DNA of 64,000 bases from Acinetobacter lwoffii (GCF_002321025.1 NZ_DCLL01000027.1:62001-126000); one strand, 5' to 3'. Positions 1 through 9,168 are shown, numbered from the stretch's first letter. The notes: generated by a model not told the origin, from the letters alone. Made by a program: numbers and translations.

Positions 1-444
1 TACCTGATGAACACCGGCTTGCATAAAGTCTTCTGTCTGAGTCACGGCATTTTTCGCAGGAAGAATCGAGAAAATGGTACCCACACACATATTGATGTCG
101 ATATTGCTTGAACCGTCTAGCGGATCGAACAATACCAGAAATTGACCATTTTCTTGTGCAGGGGTGAATTCATCCAGTTCTTCTGAGGCCAAACCACCCA
201 CATTTGGATGTTGCTGCAAGGCATCAATCAAATAGTCATTAGAAATGACATCCAGTTTCTTTTGTTCTTCGCCTTGAACGTTTTCATGCTGTGCACTTCC
301 CAATACACCCGCTAAAGCACCTTTTTGCAGTAATTGATCAATGTCTTTGCAAGTGTTTGCAATCGTTTCAATAACTTGTGCAAGTTCAGGTGTGAGATTC
401 CCGCTTTGTTGTTGTAAAAACTGGGATAAAGTGCGGTATGACAT
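1..444 (-). CDS. fbp: Fructose-1,6-bisphosphatase class 1, partial
   Basis: Hydrolyses fructose-1,6-bisphosphate to fructose-6-phosphate in gluconeogenesis, in the cytosol. Only the first 148 codons are here; the C-terminal half lies beyond the left edge of the window. The protein begins MSYRTLSQFLQQ and contains the family metal/substrate segment DPLDGSSNID, followed by NMCVGTIFSI. An SD-like GGAG lies upstream of the ATG at 444. The product reads without interruption to the window edge, so the truncation is due to the window and not to mutation. It is transcribed away from the 61-aa gene at 626. Confidence 0.93.
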   Translation of the reverse strand, partial: MSYRTLSQFLQQQSGNLTPELAQVIETIANTCKDIDQLLQKGALAGVLGSAQHENVQGEEQKKLDVISNDYLIDALQQHPNVGGLASEELDEFTPAQENGQFLVLFDPLDGSSNIDINMCVGTIFSILPAKNAVTQTEDFMQAGVHQV

Positions 445-562
445 AGGGGGAAACTCCAAGACTTAAATCGGGAAAAAATGATCAAAACGATATGCGGCTA
501 TATTTTAGATGAGAACGTACTAAAAGAAAAATTAAACTGGATTATTTGTATCGATTTTGCCC

Positions 563-590
563 TTGCAACTCCTGCGGAAAGTGCTATGTT
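563..590 (+). promoter_or_regulatory. Putative sigma-70 promoter for the 61-aa gene
   Basis: TTGCAA at 563-568 and TATGTT at 585-590 are separated by 16 bases. The -10 element is preceded by TG (TGCTATGTT), an extended -10. The predicted start near 597 leaves a short leader carrying AGGAG before the ATG at 626. Called by eye. Confidence 0.5.
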
Positions 591-625
591 GAAGACAAAG
601 GAAAATTGAGAATAGGAGCACAGAT

Positions 626-811
626 ATGACAACATTGAAGTTTGATGCGACTCCAACGCCAAGCGAAGGCATTACTTTAGATGATATCTCTGAAGACAAG
701 ATGAAAGAAGCCTGGCGGGATTATGAAGCAAAACCAGAGTACAAACAATTCAATAAACATGACATGATCGAATCGATGCATCCGGCTGAACAGGATCAGC
801 TTCCAAAGTAG
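626..811 (+). CDS. Hypothetical small protein (61 aa)
   Basis: I do not recognise a function. The protein is acidic and hydrophilic, with no signal peptide or membrane segment, and its middle part (residues 17-40) is rich in Asp, Glu and Lys. It has a good SD (AGGAG) ahead of the ATG, a plausible promoter upstream at 563-590 and a clear terminator downstream at 841-858. It therefore looks like a genuine stand-alone gene. It lies between fbp (divergent) and pal (convergent). Confidence 0.72.
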   Translation: MTTLKFDATPTPSEGITLDDISEDKMKEAWRDYEAKPEYKQFNKHDMIESMHPAEQDQLPK

Positions 812-835
812 ACCGATTCTTTCATTGAAGCCAAT

Positions 836-866
836 AAAAAGCACTCATGATTGAGTGCTTTTTATT
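836..866. terminator. Bidirectional rho-independent terminator
   Basis: The 7-bp stem GCACTCA / TGAGTGC (841-847 and 852-858) with a TGAT loop is flanked by A-tract and T-tract. It can end both the 61-aa gene (+) and the pal transcript (-). Confidence 0.85.
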
Positions 867-890
867 TGATGAAAGCATCATGAATGAAAA

Positions 891-1463
891 TTATTTCAAC
901 AATGGTGGTACTGCTTCATAATTAATTTCTACACGGCGGTTTTCTTTCCATGCATTTTCATCATGGCCCGCATTGATTGGCATTTCCTTGCCATAGCTGA
1001 CTGCTTCTAATTGACCAGGATTAACACCCGTCGTCACCAGGAAGCTTTCTACTGCTTTGGCACGACGCTCGCCAAGTGCCATGTTGTATTCACGAGTACC
1101 GCGTTCATCGGTATGGCCGGTGAGTGCTACACGTGAATTGGCATTGGCCATCAGGAACTGCGCATGGGCTTGCAGCGTATTTAAATCTTCATTGCTGAGT
1201 TCAGTACTGTCATAGTCAAAATGCACCACGCGTTTTGCCAAGAATGCTTTATTTTCTGCAGTAACGCCTTTTGCAGAAGCACCTGCCATGTTTTGTGCAT
1301 TCAGTGCTGCATCTTCACTTAGGCCTGCAGTATTCACAGTTGTTGTACCAGTCGTATCTAAACCGCCCGTTTGAACTTCAGCTGCAGGCTTACGGCTCGC
1401 ACAACCTGTCATGACAACCGCTGCTGCTAAAAGTGGCAAGGCAAATAATTTTACTTTGTTCAT
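891..1463 (-). CDS. pal: Peptidoglycan-associated outer-membrane lipoprotein Pal
   Basis: Outer-membrane lipoprotein that binds peptidoglycan and works with TolB and TolA to hold the envelope together and constrict the outer membrane at division. I chose the ATG at 1463 (190 aa) because the upstream in-frame ATG at 1475 itself contains the GGAG that serves as SD for this start. The signal peptide ends in the lipobox MTGC (Cys near residue 21). The C-terminal OmpA-like domain carries HFDYDSTEL and the peptidoglycan-binding TGHTDERGTREYN and RRVEINYE motifs. It is the last gene of the Tol-Pal operon. No cpoB/ybgF follows it, unlike in E. coli. Confidence 0.95.
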   Translation of the reverse strand: MNKVKLFALPLLAAAVVMTGCASRKPAAEVQTGGLDTTGTTTVNTAGLSEDAALNAQNMAGASAKGVTAENKAFLAKRVVHFDYDSTELSNEDLNTLQAHAQFLMANANSRVALTGHTDERGTREYNMALGERRAKAVESFLVTTGVNPGQLEAVSYGKEMPINAGHDENAWKENRRVEINYEAVPPLLK

Positions 1464-1517
1464 CTTCATCTCCATGAAGTTTGATTATGGGGTAAAGGGT
1501 TTATCAATATAAAAATG

Positions 1518-2804
1518 TTATTTGGGTGCCCAAGCCGGTTCACGGACTTCGCCCGTTTCACTTGGCAAATTCATACGGAAGCGGCCATCCAGCGACATGA
1601 TTGACAAGAGTCCACGTGCCCCTTCACGGGTGGCATAGACTACCATCTGGCCATTTGGCGAGAAGCTTGGCGATTCGTCCAGCGTCGTTGGTGTCAAAAT
1701 GTTGTTCACACCAGAGGTCATGTCCTGAACCGCAACTCGATAGTTACTGCCGCTTGGACGATGAACTAATGCAAGTTTTTTACCATCTGCGCTCAGCGTG
1801 CCGCGCGCGTTGAATGCACCACGGAAGGTCAGGCGTTTATTGCTACTTGATTCAAGATCATGGCGGTAAATTTGTGGAGAACCGCCACGGTCAGAAGTGA
1901 AAATAAAAGATTTTCCATCTGGCGAATAACGTGCTTCAGTATCAATGGCACTGTCATTGGTCATGCGTTGTAGCTGACGCGTTTCCAGATTCATCTGGTA
2001 GATTTCCGGATTGCCGTGCATAGAAGCAGTAAACAGCATGCTCTTGCCATCTGGAGAGAAGCTCGGTGCGCCATTTAAACCGCGGAAGCTGGCCAGTTTT
2101 TCACGTTGACCTGTGGCCAGATCCTGTACATAAATCGCCGGGCGTTTGGTTTCAAAGGACACATAAGCGATTTTTTTGGCATCTGGTGTCCATGCTGGAG
2201 AAAGGATTGGATCACGTGAGGTCAAAATGGTCTTTGGCTGTTCACCATCGGTATCGGCAATCTGCAAGGTATAGCGCTGTTCCGGCGTAGCAGGATTACG
2301 CAGCACATAGGCAATACGTCCGCTAAAGTCACCTGGAATGCCGGTCAATGCCTGATAGATGGCATCACTGATCATATGCGCTGCCTGACGGGTGCGTGAG
2401 GCTGGAACAGTCAGCAATTCATTTAATAGATATTGTTTTTTTTCGACATCATAGAGCTGATACTGGATTTCAAAAGAACCATCGGCTGTGGCCTTGGATG
2501 AACCGGTGACCACATAGGGAACACCAGCCGATGCCCAAGCTTCTGCATTCGGATTATTCAATGTCGCTGTTGCAGGCAGGTTTTTTGAAGCACTGGTAAA
2601 GCGGCCAGAACGATTCAGGTCATTTTCCACAATAGGATAAATGCTCTGATCCTGGCTGAAAGGTACAACGGCAATTTTAGGTGCTGCCTCAGGTGCCTTG
2701 GTAATTTCCAGATGCAATTGGGCATAGGACTGGGTTGCCAATACAGGGCTTAAAGTGCTAATGATTGCGAGGCAGAGTAGATGTTTGCGAGTCTTTTCCA
2801 TCAT
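1518..2804 (-). CDS. tolB: Tol-Pal system translocation protein TolB
   Basis: Periplasmic beta-propeller protein that interacts with Pal and TolA. The 428-residue length fits the family. There is an N-terminal signal peptide (charged start, hydrophobic core, cleavage near TQSYAQ at about residue 29). The N-terminal domain is followed by repeated WD-like TolB blades with the recurring SPDGK / FSPNG signatures (for example SFSPDGKSMLFTA, YSPDGKSFIFTS). Two ATGs stand side by side (2804 and 2801) and either could be used; the SD is weak. It sits between tolA and pal in the standard order. Confidence 0.95.
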   Translation of the reverse strand: MMEKTRKHLLCLAIISTLSPVLATQSYAQLHLEITKAPEAAPKIAVVPFSQDQSIYPIVENDLNRSGRFTSASKNLPATATLNNPNAEAWASAGVPYVVTGSSKATADGSFEIQYQLYDVEKKQYLLNELLTVPASRTRQAAHMISDAIYQALTGIPGDFSGRIAYVLRNPATPEQRYTLQIADTDGEQPKTILTSRDPILSPAWTPDAKKIAYVSFETKRPAIYVQDLATGQREKLASFRGLNGAPSFSPDGKSMLFTASMHGNPEIYQMNLETRQLQRMTNDSAIDTEARYSPDGKSFIFTSDRGGSPQIYRHDLESSSNKRLTFRGAFNARGTLSADGKKLALVHRPSGSNYRVAVQDMTSGVNNILTPTTLDESPSFSPNGQMVVYATREGARGLLSIMSLDGRFRMNLPSETGEVREPAWAPK

Positions 2805-2966
2805 TCGTTATTTACTCAAATCAACGGATTTATTGTATAGGTGCTTGGGCTACATCATCGCATGGATTTAATAGAATAAAACCATGAATTTATGACCAAA
2901 CTGTTATGACACTGTGAAAAGTGAATATTATTCAATCAATTTGAAGTGAAGTTTAGCTTAAAAAAT

Positions 2967-3002
2967 AAAAGCCATCACAACATTATTTATGTGATGGCTC
3001 CG
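2967..3002 (-). terminator. Terminator or attenuator after tolA
   Basis: The perfect stem GCCATCAC / GTGATGGC (2971-2978 and 2991-2998) is followed on the minus strand by a T-rich run. It lies between tolA and tolB, so it could reduce read-through into tolB-pal and separate the operon into two expression units. Confidence 0.65.
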
Positions 3003-3005
3003 TTT

Positions 3006-4301
3006 TTATTGTGCAGTAAAGGTTGAGGTAAAGCTTCGTGCTTCACGGCGTGCATCTGGATCGGAAGGCATTGGATAAGGTGCAGCAGCACGGACTGCAG
3101 CTTCTACACTGGCTTTCATGTCTGAATCATTTGAATTCACAATGACCGAGACCACACCGCCATTATCATTCAGGGTTACACGTGCAGTCGCACGCTGGCC
3201 TGATGATCCGACTGGTGTATCCCAGGCGCGTCTGATCTTATTTTCAAAATCGCGCTTCGCAGTGGATGCAATCCGTTTTGATTCCGCTTTTTTCTGTGCA
3301 GCTTCTTCAGCAGCCTGTTTAGCGGCTGAAGCTTTGGCCTCTGCATCAGCTCTGGCTTTTGCTTCGGCATCTGCTTTGCGCTTGGCGTCTGCATCCGCTT
3401 TTGCCTTAGCGTCGGCATCTGCCTTGCGTTTGGCATCAGCGTCGGCTTTTGCTTTAGCAGCCGCATCCGCTTTGGCTTTCGCATCAGTGTCCGCTTTGCG
3501 TTTTGCCGCTGCATCATTTTTAGCCTTAGCTGCCGCGTCTGCTTTGGCTTTAGCCGCTGCATCGGCTTTAGCTTTCGCATCCGCATCTGCTTTACGTTTC
3601 GCCGCTGCATCATTATTGGCTTTTGCTGCCGCATCTGCCTTTGCTTTAGCAGCAGCTTCAGCCTTACGTTTGGCATCAGCCTCTGCTTTGGCTTTTGTTG
3701 CAGCATCCGCTTTTTGCTTGGCAGCTAAGTCAGCTTTTTTCTGTGCTTCCAGTTTGGCTTTTTGAGCAGCATCGGCTTTGCGTTGTGCATTCAGTTCAGC
3801 TTGACGTGCAGCTTCGGCTTCCGCCTTGGATTTTTGCGCTGCATCCGCTTTGGCTTTGGCCGCTCCCTGTTTCGCCTGTTCAGCAGCTTCGGCTCGTTTC
3901 GCTGCTTCAGTTGCTTGCTGCGCAGCCTTGGCTTGTGCTGTCTCTGCCGCTTTTAGTTCCTGCTGGGCTTTTTGTGTATCGACTTTAGGAGCAGGCGGAG
4001 TCACAGGTACAGCAGGGGCTGCAGTTGGAATGACAGGAGCCGGTTCTATACTAGGTTCAGCAGTCTGGGTAATTTCTTCTGCGACATTTTCATGTGCAGT
4101 TTCCTCAAATTCGGTTTCTTCGCGAGTCACCGGTTTAAGGTCTTCTGGCTTGATCAGAACGGTTTTGATCTGTTTTGGCGGTTCAGGGGGTTTACTCATG
4201 CCCAGATAAAGTAAGCCCACCAAAGCCACTGCATGGATACCTAAGGTGAATCCAAGTGCGATGGCTTTTTTCTGAAATGGTGGCTTTTTATAGTCTTTCA
4301 T
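3006..4301 (-). CDS. tolA: Cell envelope integrity protein TolA
   Basis: Inner-membrane protein spanning the periplasm and linking the TolQR motor to TolB/Pal. A single TM segment lies at about residues 13-34 (IALGFTLGIHAVALVGLLYL). A Pro-rich stretch runs to about residue 105. A very long Ala/Lys/Asp-rich helical domain II (about residues 105-340) is built from near-repeats of the type AKAKADA / DAKRKADA. The C-terminal domain III (about the last 90 residues) contains DFENKIRRAWDTP. The 431-residue length is typical. The DNA of domain II is highly repetitive, which creates long meaningless reading frames on the opposite strand. Confidence 0.94.
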   Translation of the reverse strand: MKDYKKPPFQKKAIALGFTLGIHAVALVGLLYLGMSKPPEPPKQIKTVLIKPEDLKPVTREETEFEETAHENVAEEITQTAEPSIEPAPVIPTAAPAVPVTPPAPKVDTQKAQQELKAAETAQAKAAQQATEAAKRAEAAEQAKQGAAKAKADAAQKSKAEAEAARQAELNAQRKADAAQKAKLEAQKKADLAAKQKADAATKAKAEADAKRKAEAAAKAKADAAAKANNDAAAKRKADADAKAKADAAAKAKADAAAKAKNDAAAKRKADTDAKAKADAAAKAKADADAKRKADADAKAKADADAKRKADAEAKARADAEAKASAAKQAAEEAAQKKAESKRIASTAKRDFENKIRRAWDTPVGSSGQRATARVTLNDNGGVVSVIVNSNDSDMKASVEAAVRAAAPYPMPSDPDARREARSFTSTFTAQ

Positions 4302-4304
4302 ACT

Positions 4305-4754
4305 TTATTCTAATGGCTTGGTCAGTAAACCGACTTGAGAAAGGCCAGCATCCTGCAGGCTGGACATCAAAGCCATGACATCGCCATAAGGGCGGGTATT
4401 ATGGCCATTGATCACGACATTCAGCACCTTGTTGTCATTTTGCGCCTGGGTTTGAGCATCAACAAGCGTACGCGTCAATTCTTCCAGTGTGACTGGGCCA
4501 GTCGCCTGATTTTTATATTCTAGATAATATGAACCATCTTCTTTGAGTGTGACGATGGTCGGAGCATCCTTGGATTCGATCGGCAATCCGTTGGCCTGAG
4601 GCAAGTCAACCTTGATGCCACTGGTAATCATCGGAGCGGTGACCATAAAGATCACCAGAAGTACCAGCATGACATCGATATATGGTACGACATTCATATC
4701 ACTTTTCAGTGGCTTTTTAATACGCTGAAAGCGTCCTGAACCTTGAATCGCCAT
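4305..4754 (-). CDS. tolR: Tol-Pal system protein TolR (ExbD family)
   Basis: Part of the proton-driven TolQR motor in the inner membrane. It has one TM helix at about residues 22-43 (PYIDVMLVLLVIFMV) containing the conserved channel Asp at about residue 27, then a periplasmic ExbD-type domain. Its start codon overlaps the tolQ stop by one base (TAATG), and tolA follows after three bases, so translation is probably coupled. 149 aa, normal for the family. Confidence 0.95.
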   Translation of the reverse strand: MAIQGSGRFQRIKKPLKSDMNVVPYIDVMLVLLVIFMVTAPMITSGIKVDLPQANGLPIESKDAPTIVTLKEDGSYYLEYKNQATGPVTLEELTRTLVDAQTQAQNDNKVLNVVINGHNTRPYGDVMALMSSLQDAGLSQVGLLTKPLE

Positions 4755-5452
4755 TAGTCTTTGTCCTGAGTTACGCCCACAGACTGACGTTGCAATAGCG
4801 CCACCATTTCTTCAGCAAAAAGTGCACGGTCAGAGTAGACCGTTTCACCTTTGGCCGTGAAGTGGTTAAAGGCCAATACTGCTGGAATAGCTGCAAACAG
4901 ACCGATCGCTGTTGCAATTAGTGCTTCTGCAATACCGGGTGCGACCGTCGCCAGTGTCACCTGATCAACATCTGCCAGGCCAATAAAGGCATTCATAATG
5001 CCCCAGACCGTACCAAACAGACCGACATAAGGCGCGACCGAACCGATACTCGCCAATGCGCCCAGACCTTGTTCCAGATGACCTTGGTCACGGCTTAAAC
5101 CGACACGCAGAATACGCTCTGTTCCTTCAATCGACTGGGCAGTCGGCGCATGGCGTTTTTTCAGTTTCAGGAACTCGCCCAGACCCTGATAGAAAATATC
5201 TTCAAGGCCGGTACGTTTAGAATTGAGTTGTGCATTGTTATACAGGGTATTTAACTCAGCGCCAGACCAGAAGATTTTCTGGAAATGTTCATCATCGGCC
5301 TGGGCTTTTTTATAACTCATATAGAGCCTGGCAATCAGATACCAGCTATATATTGAGGCTAACAGGAGAGAAAGCATCACCAGTTGTACGACAGGGCTTG
5401 CTTGTAAAATAAGATCTGAAACTTGAAGAGATGATTCTAACTGAGTCGCCAT
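4754..5452 (-). CDS. tolQ: Tol-Pal system protein TolQ (MotA/ExbB family)
   Basis: Proton-channel subunit of the Tol motor. Three hydrophobic stretches are visible: near residues 19-41, and the pair in the second half that includes SIGSVAPYVGLFGTVWGIM and the ALIATAIGLFAAIPAVLAF helix characteristic of ExbB/TolQ. I start at the ATG at 5452 (232 aa). An in-frame TTG at 5470 would add six residues but is less likely. The gene follows ybgC and is joined to tolR by a one-base overlap. Confidence 0.94.
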   Translation of the reverse strand: MATQLESSLQVSDLILQASPVVQLVMLSLLLASIYSWYLIARLYMSYKKAQADDEHFQKIFWSGAELNTLYNNAQLNSKRTGLEDIFYQGLGEFLKLKKRHAPTAQSIEGTERILRVGLSRDQGHLEQGLGALASIGSVAPYVGLFGTVWGIMNAFIGLADVDQVTLATVAPGIAEALIATAIGLFAAIPAVLAFNHFTAKGETVYSDRALFAEEMVALLQRQSVGVTQDKD

Positions 5453-5479
5453 AGTTGTTACGTGTGCCAATAAATTTTT

Positions 5480-5887
5480 TTAGTCTTGTTCCAATTCTTT
5501 TTGAATTAGTTCGCGGATTTCATCCGGGAGTCGACGTGGTCGCATCTCTGCACTGATACATGCCAACTCAACCTCACCTGATGCAAGCATGATTTCACCA
5601 CGATAAATATTTTGTTGCAATACAAATGATGAAGCTTTACATGAAATGACACGTGCCGTAACAGTAATTAAATCATCCATCAGGATCGGACGCATATATT
5701 TGACATTAATTTTATGCACCACAAAATTGTAGTCTGTCTGATGCCAGTAATGGCTCACTCCAGCGGCACGTAACCATTCGGTACGGGTACGTTCCATATA
5801 GCGAATATGATTGGCGTGATAGACAATGCCACCCGCATCAGTATCTTCAATATAAACGCGGATATTGAATTCAAAGTGATTCGCCAT
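5480..5887 (-). CDS. ybgC: Tol-Pal-associated acyl-CoA thioesterase YbgC
   Basis: Hotdog-fold acyl-CoA thioesterase that opens the Tol-Pal operon in many gammaproteobacteria. The ATG at 5887 gives MANHFEFNIRVYIEDTDAGG. The catalytic Asp is in DTDAGGIVYHANH (about residue 17), the 4HBT signature. A GGAA SD precedes this ATG, and the longer frame upstream does not resemble the family. 135 aa, as expected. The physiological substrate is not evident from the sequence. Confidence 0.93.
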   Translation of the reverse strand: MANHFEFNIRVYIEDTDAGGIVYHANHIRYMERTRTEWLRAAGVSHYWHQTDYNFVVHKINVKYMRPILMDDLITVTARVISCKASSFVLQQNIYRGEIMLASGEVELACISAEMRPRRLPDEIRELIQKELEQD

Positions 5888-6105
5888 AGTTTTGTTCCAT
5901 GCAGATTTTCGAAATTTTTGCTTGTTTTTAGATGCAGGAAAGGGGTTAGAGTTTGCCGGATTCCTGCCAACAGTCAAGCAATTTAGCGGTTCAAAGTTTA
6001 GCATTGTGAGTCTTGAGACCAATGGCACAAGGTGTCAAATCTGGAGAGAAGTCACTAAGATGAAGTACTAAGCGCTTAACAGCTCATTTATAAAACAGCA
6101 GCAGA

Positions 6106-6145
6106 TACTAAAATGCGCGAGTCTATTGAGCCGCGCATTTTAGTA
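6106..6145. terminator. Long inverted repeat, possible terminator of the M20 peptidase gene
   Basis: A perfect 14-bp inverted repeat (TACTAAAATGCGCG at 6106-6119 and its complement at 6132-6145) with a 12-base loop lies just after the stop of the M20 gene. The stem ends in ATTTTAGTA rather than a clean T-tract, so termination is likely but not certain. Confidence 0.6.
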
Positions 6146-6153
6146 ATAGAAGA

Positions 6154-7503
6154 TTAGCCTTTATTTTTCTGTTTCCAGTTGGCCTGAACCTGCTCGGCCA
6201 CTTTTGGATAGTCCAGAATAAAACGGACATGGCTTTCGACCCCGGTTTTCAAGGTCGCATCATCGACAATGAAATTCGGGTTGTGGTTCGGTGCGGCTTT
6301 TGCCGGATCCTGATCTGCTGGTGTGGCACCGACAAACACGAAGAGCGATGGCATGAGCTGGCCATAATAAGCAAAGTCTTCACTGGCGCTGGCATTGTTG
6401 TCTAAAACATGCAATTTATCTTCACCATGCACGTTCGCCAAGGTTGGACGCATCAATTCAGTCAAGGTTTTATCATTGGTGGTCACTGGTGCATAAGGTG
6501 CAATTTCGACTTTCACCTTAACGTCATTGGCTGCGGCATTGTGTTCCAGCATTTTCGGCAAGTCTTTTAAAATGCCCTGACGTACATCTTCACTATTGGA
6601 ACGAATAGTCCCGACCATATTGACCTGATCTGGAATGACGTTACCGGTGGTGCCGCCCTGAATACTGCCAATACTGACCACCCCCATCCCTTTGGTCAGG
6701 TCGGCTTTACGGCTGATCAGGCTTTGTAAATTGGTCACCATCTGGGCAGAGGCATAAATCGGGTCTTTACCTGCCCAAGGCATGGAGCCATGTACCTGAC
6801 TGCCATTCACCTGAATACGTAAATGATCGGCACTATTCAAAATCGCACCATCTTTGTAGAAGATATTGCCACTTGGCATGCCTGCCATGACATGCATCCC
6901 GAAAATCACTTCAGGTTTTGGATTGTTCAAGGCACCGTCGGCAATCATTTTGCGTGAGCCAATCTGATCGCCATGAGTGAAGTTATCGATATCTGCACCG
7001 CCTTCTTCAGCCGGCTGGAATACGAATACCACTGTCCCCGCAATTTTATCTTTATTGGCGGCCAGAACTTTGGCTGCACCCAATAACATCGCAGTATGTG
7101 CATCATGTCCACAGGCATGCATCACATAAGATTCTTTGCCTTGATAAATGGCTTTTTGTTTGCTGGCAAAAGACACCGGTGCTGTTTCCTTAATTGGCAA
7201 GGCATCCATATCTGCACGTAAGGCCATCACAGGGCCGGGTTTTGCACCTTTCAATACACCGATTACACCGGTTTTGGCATAGCCTTTACGTACTTCAATG
7301 CCGTAGGATTTTAATTCTTTCTGGACCAGCTCCGAGGTTTTGAATTCCATGTTGCCCAGTTCAGGATGCTGGTGGATATGCTGGCGTAATTTGATGGTGT
7401 GTGCTTCAGCAGCTTGTACAGAATCATCAATCCAGTCAGCCAGGCTGAATTGGCTGCAGAAAAGAAGAGGGAGACAAAGGGATATCTGCTTATACATATT
7501 CAT
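6154..7503 (-). CDS. Exported M20-family metallopeptidase / amidohydrolase
   Basis: A zinc/manganese amidohydrolase of the HipO/IAA-amino-acid hydrolase type, which removes acyl or aminoacyl groups from amides. Metal-binding motifs visible are CGHDAHT (about residue 131), the glutamates in FQPAEEGG (about 166) and HNPNF near the C-terminus. The start at 7503 gives an N-terminal signal peptide (about residues 1-21, ending FSLADW), so the enzyme is predicted to act in the periplasm. An upstream in-frame TTG at 7575 is unlikely. 449 aa. It is divergent from the acetamidase-family gene. The substrate is unknown. Confidence 0.88.
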   Translation of the reverse strand: MNMYKQISLCLPLLFCSQFSLADWIDDSVQAAEAHTIKLRQHIHQHPELGNMEFKTSELVQKELKSYGIEVRKGYAKTGVIGVLKGAKPGPVMALRADMDALPIKETAPVSFASKQKAIYQGKESYVMHACGHDAHTAMLLGAAKVLAANKDKIAGTVVFVFQPAEEGGADIDNFTHGDQIGSRKMIADGALNNPKPEVIFGMHVMAGMPSGNIFYKDGAILNSADHLRIQVNGSQVHGSMPWAGKDPIYASAQMVTNLQSLISRKADLTKGMGVVSIGSIQGGTTGNVIPDQVNMVGTIRSNSEDVRQGILKDLPKMLEHNAAANDVKVKVEIAPYAPVTTNDKTLTELMRPTLANVHGEDKLHVLDNNASASEDFAYYGQLMPSLFVFVGATPADQDPAKAAPNHNPNFIVDDATLKTGVESHVRFILDYPKVAEQVQANWKQKNKG

Positions 7504-7866
7504 ACTTCGGGAGAACCTTAAGAATTTGAAATGGTTAAAGTGATTCTTTAGGATGGCATACTGATCTAAATTCAACCAAAACTCTCTAAGTATTTTTTAA
7601 TACTTTAAAGGTATTGTTGGTGTTAATATCTGTTCTCAAAGAGCTTTATTTGTTCTTTCACATTGTAATAATATGTATCTAAATTGATTTTTTATATTTA
7701 TAAGGTATGAAAATTATAAAAATTTCAGGCTAAAAAGGGATAAAAACGATTACCTCTATATCAATAATCTGAATGAAGTGAAGATTTTTTAAACCTCTTA
7801 AACTTATTTTGGCACTTAGATTGCATTCACTCTTTCGTAATATTTTTTATGACGGAAATTGAACAC

Positions 7867-9096
7867 ATGTCAAAACCTTTGGCTTTATCTCTGGCAGTGG
7901 CTTCAAGCTTAAGTTTTATTTCGACAAGCCTATGGGCTGAAGACTTTAAGATACTGAAACAGCTGGAAAATAAACCGACATTACTCAAAAGTGGTGAATA
8001 TAAAGGTCATTATTATGTGCCGAGTACCTTAAATACGATTACTTGGGGTTATCTGCCAAATAAAGATGCAAAACCTGTCTTGACTGTCCCTTCAGGTAGC
8101 ACAGTTACTTTCGATACAGTTTCGCATGAAGGGCTGCTGGAAGATCAAGGCCGCAATGCAGAGAAATATTTCACATCAAAAGGCGTCAAGCCTGAGCATG
8201 TATTGGATGAAGCCAAGCTGATCACGAATTCCAAATTGAAACATGATTTCCATAAAGATGGACCACACATTATTACCGGGCCTGTCTATGTAGAAGGGGC
8301 AATGCCGGGCGATATTCTAAAGGTGGAGATTTTAAAAGTTGAACCGCGTGTACCTTATGGCGTGATTTCAAACCGTCATGGCAAAGGCACCTTACCCGAA
8401 TTCCCGAAACGTCAGAAACATGAGCATGCATCTCCAGCCAATCCTGATGCTTATGGCAACGTGTCCATTTTTACCCCAATTGAGAAAAATGCGGATGGTG
8501 TATGGGAAGGCGTTTTAAAAACTGAATCTGGTAAAGCGATTCGTTTCCCGCTTAATCCGTTTATGGGCACGATGGGTGTTGCACCAAATACCCGTGAGCC
8601 TGTGCACTCTGTGCCACCATCATTTTATGGCGGGAATATCGACATCAATGAATTAGGAGCAGGGGCTACGGCCTATTATCCTGTACAGGTGCCAGGTGCT
8701 TTGTTCTATACAGGTGATAGTCACTTTGTACAAGGTGATGGTGAGGTGGCTTTAACTGCCTTGGAAGGTTCGGCACGTGCGACTTTAAAATTCACTTTAC
8801 TTAAATCTGGCAAGGATAAAATTCCAGGTGCAGAGATTAAACAGCCGCTGGCTGAAAATGCTGAATTCTGGATTACGCCGGGTCTGGATGAAGACTTGGA
8901 CGAAGCTATGCGTAAATCCACCCGTGAGGCGATCCGTTTTCTGGTCAATGAGTATGGAATCTCTGAAGAAATTGCCTATGCCTATTTAAGTGCAGCAACC
9001 GACTTTGAAGTGTCTCAAGTGGTCGATCGAACCAAAGGTATTCATGCGATGATTCGCAAAGCGGACTTTAAGGAGTTTAAGAAAGAAGAGAAGTAA
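7867..9096 (+). CDS. Exported acetamidase/formamidase family protein
   Basis: A member of the FmdA/AmdA family, which hydrolyses short-chain amides such as formamide or acetamide. The N-terminus is a clear signal peptide (about residues 1-24, ending SLWAEDF), which many family members lack, so it is probably periplasmic. Family features include ITGPVYVEGAMPGD, the HFVQGDGEV segment and the metal-region histidines around DTVSHEG. I prefer the ATG at 7867, preceded by GGAA, over the in-frame ATG at 7849. 409 aa. It has its own terminator at 9131-9159. The role and substrate are inferred from the family only. Confidence 0.85.
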   Translation: MSKPLALSLAVASSLSFISTSLWAEDFKILKQLENKPTLLKSGEYKGHYYVPSTLNTITWGYLPNKDAKPVLTVPSGSTVTFDTVSHEGLLEDQGRNAEKYFTSKGVKPEHVLDEAKLITNSKLKHDFHKDGPHIITGPVYVEGAMPGDILKVEILKVEPRVPYGVISNRHGKGTLPEFPKRQKHEHASPANPDAYGNVSIFTPIEKNADGVWEGVLKTESGKAIRFPLNPFMGTMGVAPNTREPVHSVPPSFYGGNIDINELGAGATAYYPVQVPGALFYTGDSHFVQGDGEVALTALEGSARATLKFTLLKSGKDKIPGAEIKQPLAENAEFWITPGLDEDLDEAMRKSTREAIRFLVNEYGISEEIAYAYLSAATDFEVSQVVDRTKGIHAMIRKADFKEFKKEEK

Positions 9097-9130
9097 TTTT
9101 TTTTTATTTAGTTTTTTATTTTGTGCTTTT

Positions 9131-9168
9131 GCCAACTGATTCAGGCATGGTCAGTTGGCTTTTTCTTT
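9131..9168 (+). terminator. Rho-independent terminator
   Basis: Stem GCCAACTGA / TCAGTTGGC (9131-9139 and 9151-9159) followed by a T-rich run. It ends the acetamidase-family transcript. Confidence 0.85.

Noticed and set aside
3118..3765. Long open frame (215 codons) opposite tolA, rich in Ala, Ser and Phe
   Set aside because: It is the antisense shadow of the repetitive Ala/Lys domain of TolA, with no SD and no family resemblance.
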